From Lachnospiraceae bacterium (GTDB lineage: Bacteria; Bacillota; Clostridia; Lachnospirales; Lachnospiraceae): a stretch of DNA of 58,953 bases. Positions 1 to 8,351 of the stretch are shown in pieces (position 1 is the first letter of the stretch; each line of letters starts with the position of its first letter). The notes beneath the pieces were generated by a model. That model was not told where the DNA came from. It saw only the letters and a program-made list of their open reading frames with translations, and did no database searches. The DNA is taken from NCBI GenBank assembly GCA_021203145.1, contig JAJQBS010000041.1, positions 1 to 58,953 on the forward strand. The letters run 5' to 3'. A program made the position numbers and the translations under genes.

Positions 1-49
1 CGTGGTAAAAAATGTTCGTGAAACAACCCTGACAATTCTTTTATAAAAC

Positions 50-78
50 TTGACATAATCATAAAAAACGTTTAAAAT
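50..78 (+). promoter_or_regulatory. Sigma-A-type promoter of the hipBA pair
   Basis: A consensus -35 box TTGACA (50-55), a 17-bp spacer and a -10-like TAAAAT (73-78) lie 45 bp upstream of the hipB-like start codon. The surroundings are very AT-rich. HipB-type proteins usually repress their own promoter, so this is a likely operator region, but no clear palindrome was identified. Confidence 0.6.
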
Positions 79-122
79 AATAAAAGTTAATGGTTTTATA
101 ATTGCCACCAGGAGGAACCCAC

Positions 123-431
123 ATGGCCAAAAAATCCGTTACTCTCATGCCCGGAACGCAGGAAATCCTGTCCACAATGGGCGAACAGATCAAGCTCGCA
201 CGTCTGCGGAGAAACCTTCCGGCCGAGCTCGTGGCGGAACGTGCCGGAATTAGCCGGGGCACGCTTTGGTCTGTAGAAAAAGGATCTCCATCTGTAGCAA
301 TGGGCATATACGCTGCGGTTCTAAGTGCGCTGGGCGGCATGGATTCTGACCTGCTCCTTATCGCGAAAGATGACGTACTGGGCCGCACGATGCAGGATCT
401 GAATCTAAAAGTGCGCCGCAGGGCAAAATAA
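123..431 (+). CDS. hipB: HipB-like antitoxin, XRE-family DNA-binding protein
   Basis: Small helix-turn-helix protein of about 102 residues, the expected size for a HipB antitoxin. The HTH spans roughly residues 20-65 (core motifs AELVAERAGISRGTLWSVEKG and PSVAMGIYAAVLSALG). I start it at ATG 123, because AGGAGG sits 6-12 nt upstream; an in-frame TTG at 102 would place the ribosome site inside the gene. It is followed 100 bp downstream by a HipA-type kinase gene, the classic hipBA order, so the pair is probably a type II toxin-antitoxin module in which this protein binds both the promoter and the kinase. Family assignment is by motif and context; DNA target and partner specificity are inferred. 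Confidence 0.8.
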   Translation: MAKKSVTLMPGTQEILSTMGEQIKLARLRRNLPAELVAERAGISRGTLWSVEKGSPSVAMGIYAAVLSALGGMDSDLLLIAKDDVLGRTMQDLNLKVRRRAK

Positions 432-531
432 TGACAGCCAGGCAATGTCAACGTTTGTTAATAACAAAACAGACCAAATCTGTTTTGTCAAAAATCTGAT
501 TAATCAACGGCTGAAAAGAGGAGTATCATTC

Positions 532-1776
532 ATGACAAATTTGCCGCAAAACATTTACGTTTATTTAGAACTTCATGATAAATCAATTTTTGTCGGCACC
601 CTGTACGCAAGTACGCAGAAAGGTCGCAGCTGCTACTCTTTCGAATATGACGACGCTTGGCTTTGCCAGTCCGGCATTCACGTCACCCTTGACCCGGATC
701 TTTCGGAATACAGGGGACGGCAATATGCCCCGGCGGACAAAGGGCTGTTTGGGCTGTTTGCAGACTCCTGCCCTGATCGTTGGGGTCGTTTGCTCATGAA
801 CCGAAGAGAAGTCATACTGGCACGAAAGGAAAACAGAAAGCCGCGAAAGCTTAGTGAAGCTGATTATTTGCTCGGGGTTTACGATGCGGCCAGAATGGGG
901 GCGCTGCGCTATTCCACAGAAAAAGACGGCGCTTTTCTGGCAAATGATAAAGAACTCGCCACTCCTCCCTGGACAACTCTGCGCCAGTTGGAAACCGCTT
1001 CTCTTTCTTTCGAGCGAGATAAAAACGGGCTGGAGGAAAAATGGCTGAAGCAGCTGCTTGCGCCCGGTTCTTCACTGGGCGGAGCACGTCCAAAGGCCAC
1101 AGTACAGGATCCGGAAGGAAACCTGTGGATTGCGAAATTCCCTTCAAAGCACGACGAATTCGATGTGGGAAAATGGGAAATGACTGTGCATGATCTGGCC
1201 AAAAGATGCGGTCTGAATGTGCCGGAAGCGAAATCTGAGGAATTTTCTGAGGCGGGAAGTACCTTCCTTGTTAAACGTTTTGACCGAAACAGAAATAAAA
1301 GAATCCATTTTTCTTCTGCGATGTCCCTGCTTGGCCAAACGGATGGGGACTCTTCTGCAAGTTATCTGGATCTGGCGAAATTTATCCGCGAAAACGGAGC
1401 CAGTCCAAAAGAAGATTTGCAGGAATTATGGTCACGCATCGTTTTTTCAATGGCGGTTTCCAACACAGACGATCACCTGCGCAACCACGGCTTCCTGCTT
1501 GCGGGAAAAGGATGGCAGCTGGCTCCATTATATGATGTGAATCCATGTGTCTACGGAGACTCCTTATCCCTGAATGTCAGTGATATGGATAACACAATGG
1601 ATTATGATCTGGCAATCTCAACGGCAAAATATTATGGTATTGATACACAAAAAGCACAGCGGATGGTCAGAGATATTTCTGGCGAAGTAAAAAGTCATTG
1701 GCAGTCCACCGCAAAATCTTATGGCATCAGCCGGGCTGCAATGGAATATATGCGTTCCGCTTTTTCGCTTGAGTAG
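532..1776 (+). CDS. hipA: HipA-family Ser/Thr kinase toxin
   Basis: 414-residue HipA-like protein kinase, close to the usual HipA length (about 410-440). Visible landmarks are an N-terminal HipA barrel region, the LGGARPKA segment that contributes to nucleotide binding (about residues 180-190), the catalytic segment TDDHLRNHGF with the catalytic aspartate near D313, and the metal-binding YDVNP with its aspartate near D335. The E. coli enzyme phosphorylates glutamyl-tRNA synthetase and causes growth arrest; the target here is unknown. I prefer ATG 532, which has GAGGAG about 9 nt upstream, over an in-frame upstream codon at 445. The gene is preceded by a HipB-like antitoxin gene in the same direction, and all catalytic residues look intact. 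Confidence 0.88.
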   Translation: MTNLPQNIYVYLELHDKSIFVGTLYASTQKGRSCYSFEYDDAWLCQSGIHVTLDPDLSEYRGRQYAPADKGLFGLFADSCPDRWGRLLMNRREVILARKENRKPRKLSEADYLLGVYDAARMGALRYSTEKDGAFLANDKELATPPWTTLRQLETASLSFERDKNGLEEKWLKQLLAPGSSLGGARPKATVQDPEGNLWIAKFPSKHDEFDVGKWEMTVHDLAKRCGLNVPEAKSEEFSEAGSTFLVKRFDRNRNKRIHFSSAMSLLGQTDGDSSASYLDLAKFIRENGASPKEDLQELWSRIVFSMAVSNTDDHLRNHGFLLAGKGWQLAPLYDVNPCVYGDSLSLNVSDMDNTMDYDLAISTAKYYGIDTQKAQRMVRDISGEVKSHWQSTAKSYGISRAAMEYMRSAFSLE

Positions 1777-1830
1777 TTGATATTTCCAACCTGAAGATTT
1801 GCTTTTATGCTTCAGAGGAGGAATTTTATT

Positions 1831-1899
1831 ATGAATAAAAAAAGAACGATCGCGTTAGCGGCGGCAGTTTTATTAGGAGCAGGCAGTGCATCGGCATAA
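1831..1899 (+). pseudogene. Orphan signal-peptide stub (22 codons)
   Basis: A good ribosome site (AGAGGAGGAA) precedes ATG 1831, which encodes a textbook signal peptide: a KKR n-region, then an Ala/Leu core ending in GSASA, followed directly by TAA (1897-1899). The stop is created where the sequence switches to a cysD-like reading frame. This is most simply the 5' end of a secreted or binding-protein gene, possibly a sulfate transporter component given what follows, joined by deletion to the middle of cysD. Function is lost; the original gene cannot be identified from 22 residues. Confidence 0.55.
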
Positions 1900-2186
1900 C
1901 ACGAAGATTCATAAGGGCGAGAGCATGAGAGTTTTTCCCCTGTCCAACTGGACGGAGAAGGATATCTGGCAGTATATCCGCCAGGAGAATATTGAGATCG
2001 TCCCTCTTTATTTTGCGGCCGGGCGCCCGGTGATTTACCGTGACGGAAATATCATTATGGTGGACGACGACCGGCTGAAGCTGCGCCCGGGAGAGGAGAT
2101 TGTGAATAAGAAAATCCGTTTCCGTACCCTGGGCTGCTATCCGCTCACCGGTGGGGTGGAGTCCGATGCGGATACGCTGGATAAGA
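1898..2186 (+). pseudogene. cysD: C-terminal fragment of sulfate adenylyltransferase subunit 2
   Basis: About 96 codons match the C-terminal third of CysD as I know the family: [39 protein letters not shown], and [15 protein letters not shown]. CysD is the PAPS-reductase-like subunit of ATP sulfurylase, which activates sulfate with ATP. The N-terminal two thirds, including the nucleotide-binding PP-loop, are missing; the fragment begins at the stop codon of the signal-peptide stub and ends by merging into a cysN-like start. It cannot encode an active enzyme. It is evidence that the lineage once had an assimilatory sulfate operon here. Confidence 0.85.
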
Positions 2187-2216
2187 TGTGTGGATGATGG
2201 AAAGTCTACCCTGATC
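2187..2216 (+). pseudogene. cysN: CysN P-loop fragment
   Basis: Ten codons read [10 protein letters not shown], the G1/P-loop of the CysN GTPase (family form: [15 protein letters not shown]), in a frame different from the preceding cysD fragment. In intact operons cysN directly follows cysD, often with overlap, so position and sequence agree. The next codons already belong to a LysR-type protein, so almost all of cysN has been deleted. The match is short, and confidence rests on the order cysD-cysN. Confidence 0.6.
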
Positions 2217-2438
2217 CGCGCAAGCGACCGGGCGACCCTGCTGAATCTGATGGTGGGCCTGAACGCGTACACGCTCTGCTCCGGTATCATCTGCGAAGAA
2301 TTGAACGGAAAAGACTACAAGGCAATTCCCCTTGTCGAATCTGAAAAAATCTGTATCGGCTACGTAAAACGAAAGGGCGTAAAAATAAGCCCGATCGGGG
2401 AAGCGTATATACATGAACTCCAACATTACTCTGGATAA
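2217..2438 (+). pseudogene. C-terminal fragment of a LysR-type regulator
   Basis: About 73 codons in frame with the cysN P-loop fragment resemble the end of a LysR effector-binding domain: LNLMVGLNAYTLCSG, then ICEELNGKDYKAIPL, then IGYVKRKG and a final LSPIGE-like ISPIGEAYIHEL. The DNA-binding half is absent. A LysR gene beside cysDN would fit a CysB/CysL-like regulator of sulfur assimilation. The fragment ends at a natural-looking stop (TAA 2436-2438). Confidence 0.65.
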
Positions 2439-2522
2439 TGATCAGATATAAGATATAGTTCACGGAGGAGAAATACAAAACTGAAATTATAAGATAAGAT
2501 TCATAAAAAGATAAGAAGTGTA

Positions 2523-2560
2523 ATAGAGCAGGAGAGAAAAGCATCCTGCTCTATTTGAAA
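2523..2560. terminator. Hairpin between convergent remnants
   Basis: Inverted repeat ATAGAGCAGGA (2523-2533) and TCCTGCTCTAT (2544-2554), 11 bp with a 10-nt loop, followed by TTTGAAA. It lies between the LysR remnant on + and the Rpn-type gene on -, so it may serve both; the T-tract is weak. Confidence 0.55.
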
Positions 2561-2635
2561 CCGAAATGATGTTAAGAAATACAAGTATCTGAATCCAATG
2601 TGAGCATAGACTGAAAGAGACAGAACTAAAAGCTT

Positions 2636-3655
2636 TTAAAGCTTTGCATTATATCCGGCCCATTTAGATTCAGGTATTCTAAGGGCTGCCATTGCCTGCT
2701 CTGCAGTCATTTTCATTGTTACCATGAGACTACGGATATTCTCAATCAGGTTTTTCTCAGCACCTTCAGTTATGCCTTTTTCCATGCCTTTTTCCATGCC
2801 TTCTGTCAATCCTTTTTCTCTGCCTTCAGCCAATCCTTTTTCCATAGCTCTTTGCCATACACTGTCACTGAGGCTACACATAGACGAAATCCCCCTTTCT
2901 ATTGAATGAGTCATTGGAATATCAAAATCTTCCTGTAGCACTTTGAGCTTTTCATCCTGACTAAGTTCGTTCGAAAATAAAACACCAAGAAGCTTCAGAA
3001 TGCCACTGTAGTTTTCATTGTTTTCACTGCCAGTGCAGATCATGACAGCGGTCATCAGGTCGTAGTGTTCCACGGCTTCTTTAACATTGCTAATCAGATT
3101 TTTCTCCTTTATGCTGTAGCTGCTTATACTGTTTTGTCGTTCCTTTGGCGGATTCATACAAATCCAAATACTGTAAACCTTTTTGATATTCTCATAGTGA
3201 GAATCTGTAAACTCGGTTCCATACTGGGATGAGATCATTCTGCTGCAATAATAAATAGCTCTCGTGACCAATGAATACCCGGGATAGAAATCGTTCTGTG
3301 CTTCGATGTTCAGAATTAGTCGGATTGATTCGCCGGAACGCGGTGTAACCGCACAAAAACGGATATCAAAGTATACCGTTCCCTCATTGATTGTTTTATC
3401 TTCTGTGTTTGAACCTGTAATTTTGGATGATTTTATCCCATCCGGCATAACCGGGACTTCAGAGACCTCCGGAGTTCCCTCTATGTACCTGTCAGCAATT
3501 TCCCCGACAGCAACGTCTCTGAATTCCGCCACGCAGCTTTTCATTATCTAGGCAAGGATGATTTTCTCTGAGAGAAACCGTTTGCATGCGGCATCATACC
3601 TGGCTTTATCTTCTGTAATGCGAATGCTTTCTGAAAGCGTAGTTTCTGTTTCCAT
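2636..3655 (-). pseudogene. Rpn-family PD-(D/E)XK nuclease/transposase with in-frame amber stop
   Basis: Full-length reading starts at ATG 3655, preceded by GGAGGTG, and runs about 339 codons, but codon 36 is TAG (complement of 3548-3550). Family members have tryptophan there (…SEKIILAWIMKSC…), so a single TGG-to-TAG change explains it. Downstream of the stop the frame is open from ATG 3544 to 2636. The catalytic core is visible as FDIRF (Asp) and NIEAQ (Glu-x-Gln), typical of recombination-promoting nuclease (Rpn)-like proteins, and the C-terminus carries the usual EKG/TEG helical repeats. Rpn-like proteins are DNA endonucleases that promote RecA-independent recombination. Reinitiation at 3544 would lose the first 37 residues. 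Alternatives are a sequencing error or amber suppression. Confidence 0.8.
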
Positions 3656-3768
3656 AGACTCGCATCACCTCCATGATGTCATCATAACACAATAATAAAG
3701 GAAAATCTATTGTTACTTTGATAGAAATTTCATCCGAATTAAAATTACGCCATTCTGAACAAAAAACA

Positions 3769-3797
3769 TTGACAGAGTCAATACCGGGGGATATTAT
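3769..3797 (+). promoter_or_regulatory. Promoter upstream of the DUF445 gene
   Basis: TTGACA (3769-3774), 17-bp spacer, TATTAT (3792-3797), about 95 bp upstream of the DUF445 start. Spacing and boxes are near consensus. Confidence 0.6.
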
Positions 3798-3891
3798 GGG
3801 TGTATCGTTTAGATGTAACAAAATCAGGGAATACGTTTGATTCAGCAGTTGTTTTGAAACGTGAAAAGACAGTAGAAAGTGGGGATAAAGC

Positions 3892-4233
3892 GTGATAAGC
3901 GTGATAAGGATTATTATTCCATTACTTGTCGGAGCAATTATTGGATATGTAACAAATGATATAGCGATCAAGATGCTGTTTCATCCACGAAAAGCTTATT
4001 ATATTGGCAAGGTCAGAGTTCCATTTACACCTGGGTTGATTCCGAAGGAGCAGAGCCGGATTGCCCGGTCTCTGGGAAATGCTGTCAGCACACAGCTCCT
4101 CAACAGCGAGATTGTGTTAAAATTGCTGACTTCGGATGAGATGCTTGAAAAAATACGGACGGATGTGAATGGCATCTTGGAGAACTTTTCACTCTCCAGT
4201 AAGATAGTCATGATATTAAAAAAATTATCTTGA
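3892..4233 (+). pseudogene. DUF445-family membrane protein, truncated by an insertion sequence
   Basis: 113 residues corresponding to the N-terminus of DUF445 (YheB-like) proteins, which are normally near 380-400 residues. The first segment is a membrane helix (IIIPLLVGAIIGYVTNDIAI) followed by the conserved KMLFHPRKAYYIGK and PFTPGLIPKEQ motifs. Start is GTG 3892 with GGGGA upstream. The open frame ends at TGA 4231-4233, which lies inside the left terminal repeat of the neighbouring insertion sequence, so the element supplies the stop codon. The missing C-terminal part is not found on the other side of the element, implying a deletion. Function of DUF445 is poorly known (envelope or sporulation-linked in Bacillus). 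Confidence 0.85.
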
Positions 4234-4258
4234 CTTCCCGGTCTCGTTTGTACGCACA
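4227..4258 (+). repeat. Left terminal inverted repeat of the insertion sequence
   Basis: 32 bp beginning ATCTTGACTTCCCGGT and ending TTTGTACGCACA; 27 of 32 positions match the reverse complement of 6299-6330. It also forms part of a separate 12-bp hairpin (4240-4251 with 4256-4267, GGTCTCGTTTGT), which could stop read-through transcription into the transposase from outside. Confidence 0.85.
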
Positions 4259-4290
4259 AACGAGACCGATGAAACCCAATGTTCACTTGC

Positions 4291-6123
4291 TTAGCTAACA
4301 TTATCCACATTGTTCTGTGCAGCCAGCTGCGCCTCACGCTCCAAAGTCTTTTTGTTCCTGGAGCCTTTTGGCCTTCCACGGCCACGCTTTACTTCAACGA
4401 TGCCCTGCTCACGCATTAGCGCTTCGCGTTCAAGCGTTTTCCTGTTTTTGGAACCCTTTGGGCGGCCACGCTTTTTGGGGGCGGCATTTTCCACAGGAGT
4501 CTGCTTCTTTGATGTCTTTTTTCCTGACGCAGCGCTCTCGCTCTTTTTTCGGGCAGGCTTCTTTGCGGCATCGTCGGGCTTCGGCGGTGTATACTGGAGG
4601 ACTCCGTTTGTAATCTGAATCGATGCCGGGCAATCGATCTTCAGCGCCGTGTAGGTCTCATTTGCTTCCCGCTGGGGAATGTCGGTGACGATTCGGTTTT
4701 CATAAACCGTACATTTCTGGTTGCGCATGCACTGGAGCCGCGATCCGAGGAACAGATCCGCTGTCTTCAGCTCATTCTGGAGCATCCTGACTGCGCAGGA
4801 GGCAATGTACGACAGAAGGAGGTGTCCCTGAAATGTATCTTCCGAGGCTGCCTGCAGAGGGCGGAGCTTCGTATAGTTTTTGGCAAAGTCAAAAATCTGC
4901 TCCGCCATCTGCCTCTGATAGTATGCGGGGAGTATCTCCTCACACGTGTACGCCTTGCCGGACGTTATGCCAAACAGGCCCATGGTCTGCATCGCATTAA
5001 AAATGTCATCCGCGGAAAGGTTCTTCTTTTCAGCCTTCCGGAAAAGCTTATGCTGCTCATCCGTGGCGCGGTCGCAGTCCAGGCCAAGGTACATCCACGC
5101 CGGGTTGTCCTTGTTTTTCCCAACCATGACTGGGTGCCTCACAACGAAAAGATACCTGTCCCCATATTTGACAAAGTTTTCTTTCACCTTAATCTTCGGG
5201 AGCTCCTCAAGGATGATCTTCTTCAGCTCTGTGTCATTGGACTTTACCCTTGTTATGAAGTCCCTGCAGCATTCGTGCTTTTCATTATAGAAGAGATCCA
5301 GGTTCTCCCCGGTGTCATAGCCGCAGTCCATGATGCAGGACTCCACATCAATCCCGAGTGAGTCAAGGTGCAGGAAGATCCGCTCCAGTGTGGAGGAGTC
5401 GATGATGTTCCCGGGGACCGCCTGGTAAAACAGAGGCAGGCCTGTCTTACGCTGGACCACGAAAATCAGGCGGACTTCCCTGCTGACCTTCCCGTTATGC
5501 ACGTTGGTGCCTGTCAGCGGCATATGGATCCCGTTCGGGAGACCGCTGCTGTCAATGAGCAGGTCCCGGTCCGGGTCATAATGCTCCAACACATACTTAA
5601 TATATGCCCGCTGGTAGGCCTGCCGGTTCTCCGCTGTCCCAATTGATGCCAGGAACTCGTTGATCCGCTGGCTTTTCATGTTGGCGTTCGGGTACAGGTC
5701 GCGGGTGATGTTTCCCTCGTACCAGTGTATGGCATTGAAGTTCGCCATGTCGGAAAGCATATAGAACAGCAGCATGGCGTGGAGCGTGTCCCGGTTCTTG
5801 TAGGGGATGCTGTCGACAACCCCCATCAGGCCGGACTTGTACAGGTATGCGTTCAGGATGAATGCGTCACCAAAGTCCACGCATACGTGCCCTTTTGAGA
5901 CTCGCGGCTCATGGCTCGTCAAGACAAAGTCCTGCGGGACTTCACCATACGTGTCAGTCTTGGGGTCAAAGGTGAAGAATCCCCTGTCGTCATTGAAGTA
6001 GATGCCCCGCTCACGGTCGATGACCCTGCCAAGATACCGGTAGTCGGTGGAAGTTTTCTTCCCATCCCGTTTTGAGGTGGCGGCAGAGGCATAAGTTCCC
6101 TTGTGACTGTAAGAAATATACAT
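4291..6123 (-). CDS. IS1634-like DDE transposase with C-terminal AT-hook-like repeats
   Basis: 610-residue transposase. Family landmarks are an N-terminal segment with YLGRVIDRERGIYFND, a first catalytic Asp in LLIDSSG, a second in CIMDCGYDTGENLDLF, and a C-terminal YYQRQMAEQIFDF-type YxxR/E signature supplying the Glu. The last about 100 residues are Lys/Ala/Pro-rich and carry two GRPKGS motifs (KKRGRPKGSKN and GRGRPKGSRN), AT-hook-like DNA-binding tails. I use ATG 6123, which has AAAGGA upstream; an ATG at 6135 lacks a spaced ribosome site. No frameshift or stop was found, so it is probably active. Confidence 0.88.
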   Translation of the reverse strand: MYISYSHKGTYASAATSKRDGKKTSTDYRYLGRVIDRERGIYFNDDRGFFTFDPKTDTYGEVPQDFVLTSHEPRVSKGHVCVDFGDAFILNAYLYKSGLMGVVDSIPYKNRDTLHAMLLFYMLSDMANFNAIHWYEGNITRDLYPNANMKSQRINEFLASIGTAENRQAYQRAYIKYVLEHYDPDRDLLIDSSGLPNGIHMPLTGTNVHNGKVSREVRLIFVVQRKTGLPLFYQAVPGNIIDSSTLERIFLHLDSLGIDVESCIMDCGYDTGENLDLFYNEKHECCRDFITRVKSNDTELKKIILEELPKIKVKENFVKYGDRYLFVVRHPVMVGKNKDNPAWMYLGLDCDRATDEQHKLFRKAEKKNLSADDIFNAMQTMGLFGITSGKAYTCEEILPAYYQRQMAEQIFDFAKNYTKLRPLQAASEDTFQGHLLLSYIASCAVRMLQNELKTADLFLGSRLQCMRNQKCTVYENRIVTDIPQREANETYTALKIDCPASIQITNGVLQYTPPKPDDAAKKPARKKSESAASGKKTSKKQTPVENAAPKKRGRPKGSKNRKTLEREALMREQGIVEVKRGRGRPKGSRNKKTLEREAQLAAQNNVDNVS

Positions 6124-6173
6124 AGAAATAATCATCCTTTTATAGCGTACGTATAACTTTTAGTTGTAGCTAC

Positions 6174-6202
6174 ATTGTATCATAGAATGGCGATTATTTC
6201 AA
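6174..6202 (-). promoter_or_regulatory. Transposase promoter
   Basis: On the - strand, TTGAAA (6202-6197), a 17-bp spacer and TACAAT (6179-6174), about 50 bp upstream of the transposase start and inside the insertion sequence. Confidence 0.55.
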
Positions 6203-6298
6203 GTAAGACCGTAAAAATTTACAAAAACCCGGGTCAAAATATGCCCAAATTCACCAAATTCAGGGCTGATTTTTAAAGAAAATCACTCGGGATTTCGG

Positions 6299-6330
6299 TG
6301 TGCGTACAAAATGAACCGGGAAATCAAGAT
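6299..6330 (-). repeat. Right terminal inverted repeat of the insertion sequence
   Basis: Reverse complement reads ATCTTGATTTCCCGGT…TTTGTACGCACA, mirroring 4227-4258 with five mismatches. It overlaps ATG 6311 and the next codons of the NADAR gene, so the present start of that gene is supplied by the element. Confidence 0.82.
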
Positions 6331-6750
6331 CAATCAGTTTCGGATGCAGTACGATTATCTGAGCAATTTTTATCCCGTCTGCGTGACCATTGACGGTCTT
6401 ACTTATCTGAATGCGGAGGCAGCGTTTCAGGCGAGTAAGTGTGTGGATTCAAAAGATCGTGAACAGTTTTGTGAACTGACGCCGGAACAGGCTAAACGCC
6501 TGGGAAGGAAAATACACCTGCGTCACGACTGGGAAAGAGTAAAAATCTCTGTGATGAAAAGGGTTGTAAGGGCGAAATTCACGCAGAATCCTCATCTGGC
6601 GGGATTTCTTGTCGAGACAGTCGACGCAGAACTGATCGAGGGGAATAACTGGCATGATACCATTTGGGCATGGATCTTAAAACGGGAGAAGGCCAGAACA
6701 ATCTGGGGAAAATCCTGATGGATTTGCGGGAGGAGTTTAAGGAGAAGGGA
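6311..6750 (+). pseudogene. NADAR-family (YbiA/DUF1768) protein, frameshifted
   Basis: The frame from ATG 6311 encodes the NADAR core: INQFRMQYDYLSNFYP, LTYLNAEAAFQASK, LGRKIHLRHDWERVKISVM and NNWHDTIW. After that tryptophan (about 6667) the conserved tail (GMDLKTGEGQNNLGKILMDL) continues in the +1-shifted frame up to about 6750; a TGGGGC to TGGGC single-base loss would explain this. The unshifted reading stops at 6718. NADAR enzymes are ADP-ribose/N-glycoside hydrolases; some remove ADP-ribose from guanine bases in DNA. The first codons and the ATG lie in the insertion-sequence end, and there is no ribosome site before 6311, so expression is doubtful. Neighbours are other ADP-ribose genes. 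Confidence 0.8.
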
Positions 6751-6783
6751 TTGCCAGATGGTTCGGAGTCACACGGTATTCGC

Positions 6784-6972
6784 ATGGAAAGCTTTCCGGA
6801 TGCCCTATCCGTACGTTTTCAGGACATCAGCCAGATAAACTGCGAATGTATCGTTAATGCGGCGGACGAAAAGTTGTCTGGCGAAGCAGGGGTAGATGCC
6901 GCTATACACGTGGCTGGAAGAAGGAACACCTGGAATATGACATGGAAGTCGCATTTGCAAGCCTGGATTTGA
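6784..6972 (+). pseudogene. Macro-domain (ADP-ribose-binding) fragment
   Basis: In the same frame as the shifted NADAR tail, and with no stop between them, the reading continues into SVRFQDISQINCECIVNAAD, then EKLSGEAGVDAAIH. This is the first half of a macro domain (family form: GDIT…VDAIVNAANxxLxGGGGVDGAIHxAAG). The NAAN asparagine is Asp and two loop glycines are replaced (GGGG to GEAG), and the rest of the domain is missing. A second open stretch in another frame (about 6918-7010, EYDMEVAFASLDLSVYNSF) may be a remnant of a further gene. Macro domains bind or hydrolyse ADP-ribose, so the remnant fits its neighbours. Confidence 0.7.
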
Positions 6973-7089
6973 GTGTCTACAACTCCTTCTGTCAGGCACT
7001 TGAAAATGGATGAGATGTGTTTCTGATAGTATGTATAAGAGGACAGTAGGGCTGGATGGCGACTACGGGGAATAATGGAAGGATGGATA

Positions 7090-8244
7090 ATGCTGAATAA
7101 AATGAATGTCAAAAATAAAATTTACGGTGGAATGCTTGGCGGCGCAATCGGCGACGCCCTGGGGTATCCTGTAGAGTTTCTTTCTGAAAGTGAAATTTTC
7201 AGACGGTATGGAAGCAATGGAATTACTTCCTATGATCTGGATTTTGAGAGCGGCCTTGCACTGATATCTGATGACACGCAGATGTCGATGTTTACAGCAA
7301 ACGGTATCCTCCGGGGCGAAACCATAAACAGAATGAAAGACTGGAACTATCTACCTTTCATATATGTGGCTGAAGCCTATGGGGACTGGTATTGCACACA
7401 GACCGCTCAAAAACCGAAAAGACAGGTAAGCTGGCTTATGGATGTTCCTGATTTATATAGCCGTCGTGCTCCGGGAACAACCTGTATGTCCGCATTAGGA
7501 TCAGGAAAAAGAGGCTGCGTTGAAGAACCACTAAATATGAGCAAGGGGTGCGGAGGCATCATGCGCGTCGCTCCGCTGGGATTGTTTTATGACACCTCAT
7601 CCGAAAAATATGGCGCGGAATGGGTTGACAGGCAAGGGGCTGAAATTGCGGCCATCACCCATGGACATTCTCTCGGATACATTCCGGCGGCCATTCTTAC
7701 CCATATTGTAAATGTTTCTTTATATGGCAGCTATGTTTGTCTGGAGGACGCGGTTAATGAAGCGTTGGCTGTAGTTTCGGAGATTTTTTCTGGAAATGCT
7801 TATATGCCACAGCTTGAGCAGTTGATTGATAAAGCAGTCATGCTCTCAAAGAATGACGAGGCTGATTTGGCTAATATTCACCAGCTGGGCGAAGGCTGGG
7901 TTGCAGAGGAGACACTGGCGATAGCGGTTTACTGCAGCCTTCGCTACAAAAATGACTTTTCAAAGGGTGTTATTGCGGCTGTGAATCACAGCGGTGACAG
8001 CGATTCGACCGGTGCTGTAACCGGAAATATACTTGGCGCATGGCTGGGATATGATGCGATCGAAGAGAAATGGAAGAGGAATCTGGAATTCAAAGGCATT
8101 ATTCTGGAGCTGGCGGATGACCTGTACGAGGGAAGAAATCTTGACCAGGGAAAACTTTGTGGAACACAGGAACGGAGGTTTCATACAGCATGGGAGAGGA
8201 AGTATTTCGATGCGAAGCTTTCTAGACCCGGGAAAGAAGAGTGA
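7090..8244 (+). CDS. ADP-ribosylglycohydrolase family protein (ARH/DraG)
   Basis: 384-residue member of the ADP-ribosyl-hydrolase family, which removes ADP-ribose from modified proteins or small molecules using two Mg2+ ions. Motifs in order: GGMLGGAIGDALGYPVEF near the N-terminus, the metal-binding SDDTQMSMFTA, GCGGIMRVAPLGLF, HGHSLGYIPAA, and the second metal site NHSGDSDSTGAVTGNILGA. All the acidic metal ligands look intact. I prefer ATG 7090, with GGAAGGA 7 nt upstream, over ATG 7075. It follows NADAR and macro remnants and precedes a DUF1810 gene on the same strand, consistent with an ADP-ribose-processing operon. The substrate (protein-arginine, nucleic acid or free nucleotide) cannot be told from sequence. 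Confidence 0.88.
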   Translation: MLNKMNVKNKIYGGMLGGAIGDALGYPVEFLSESEIFRRYGSNGITSYDLDFESGLALISDDTQMSMFTANGILRGETINRMKDWNYLPFIYVAEAYGDWYCTQTAQKPKRQVSWLMDVPDLYSRRAPGTTCMSALGSGKRGCVEEPLNMSKGCGGIMRVAPLGLFYDTSSEKYGAEWVDRQGAEIAAITHGHSLGYIPAAILTHIVNVSLYGSYVCLEDAVNEALAVVSEIFSGNAYMPQLEQLIDKAVMLSKNDEADLANIHQLGEGWVAEETLAIAVYCSLRYKNDFSKGVIAAVNHSGDSDSTGAVTGNILGAWLGYDAIEEKWKRNLEFKGIILELADDLYEGRNLDQGKLCGTQERRFHTAWERKYFDAKLSRPGKEE

Positions 8245-8351
8245 AGGGCTGCAATAAGTGATTTGAAAAGGAATATTACGGATTTCAGGCATCCGGTATA
8301 TCAGGAATATTAAATGGCAAACAGGATTTTTACAGAAAGGGGCAATATGGC

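Larger units (their letters stand above)
4227..6330. mobile_element. IS1634-like insertion sequence, about 2.1 kb
   Basis: One long transposase gene on the - strand is bracketed by inverted repeats of 32 bp (4227-4258 and 6299-6330) that match at 27 positions; the innermost 12 bp (TTTGTACGCACA) and the outer 16 bp (one mismatch) are near identical. The element interrupts a DUF445 gene on the left and abuts the first codons of a NADAR gene on the right. No obvious direct target duplication is visible, consistent with either long or variable duplications or deletion beside the element. The exact outer boundary could be a few bases inside these limits. Confidence 0.85.

Noticed and set aside
4220..6340. 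Target-site duplication flanking the insertion sequence
   Set aside because: No convincing direct repeat is seen outside the terminal repeats; the ATCTTGA similarity is inverted and belongs to them.
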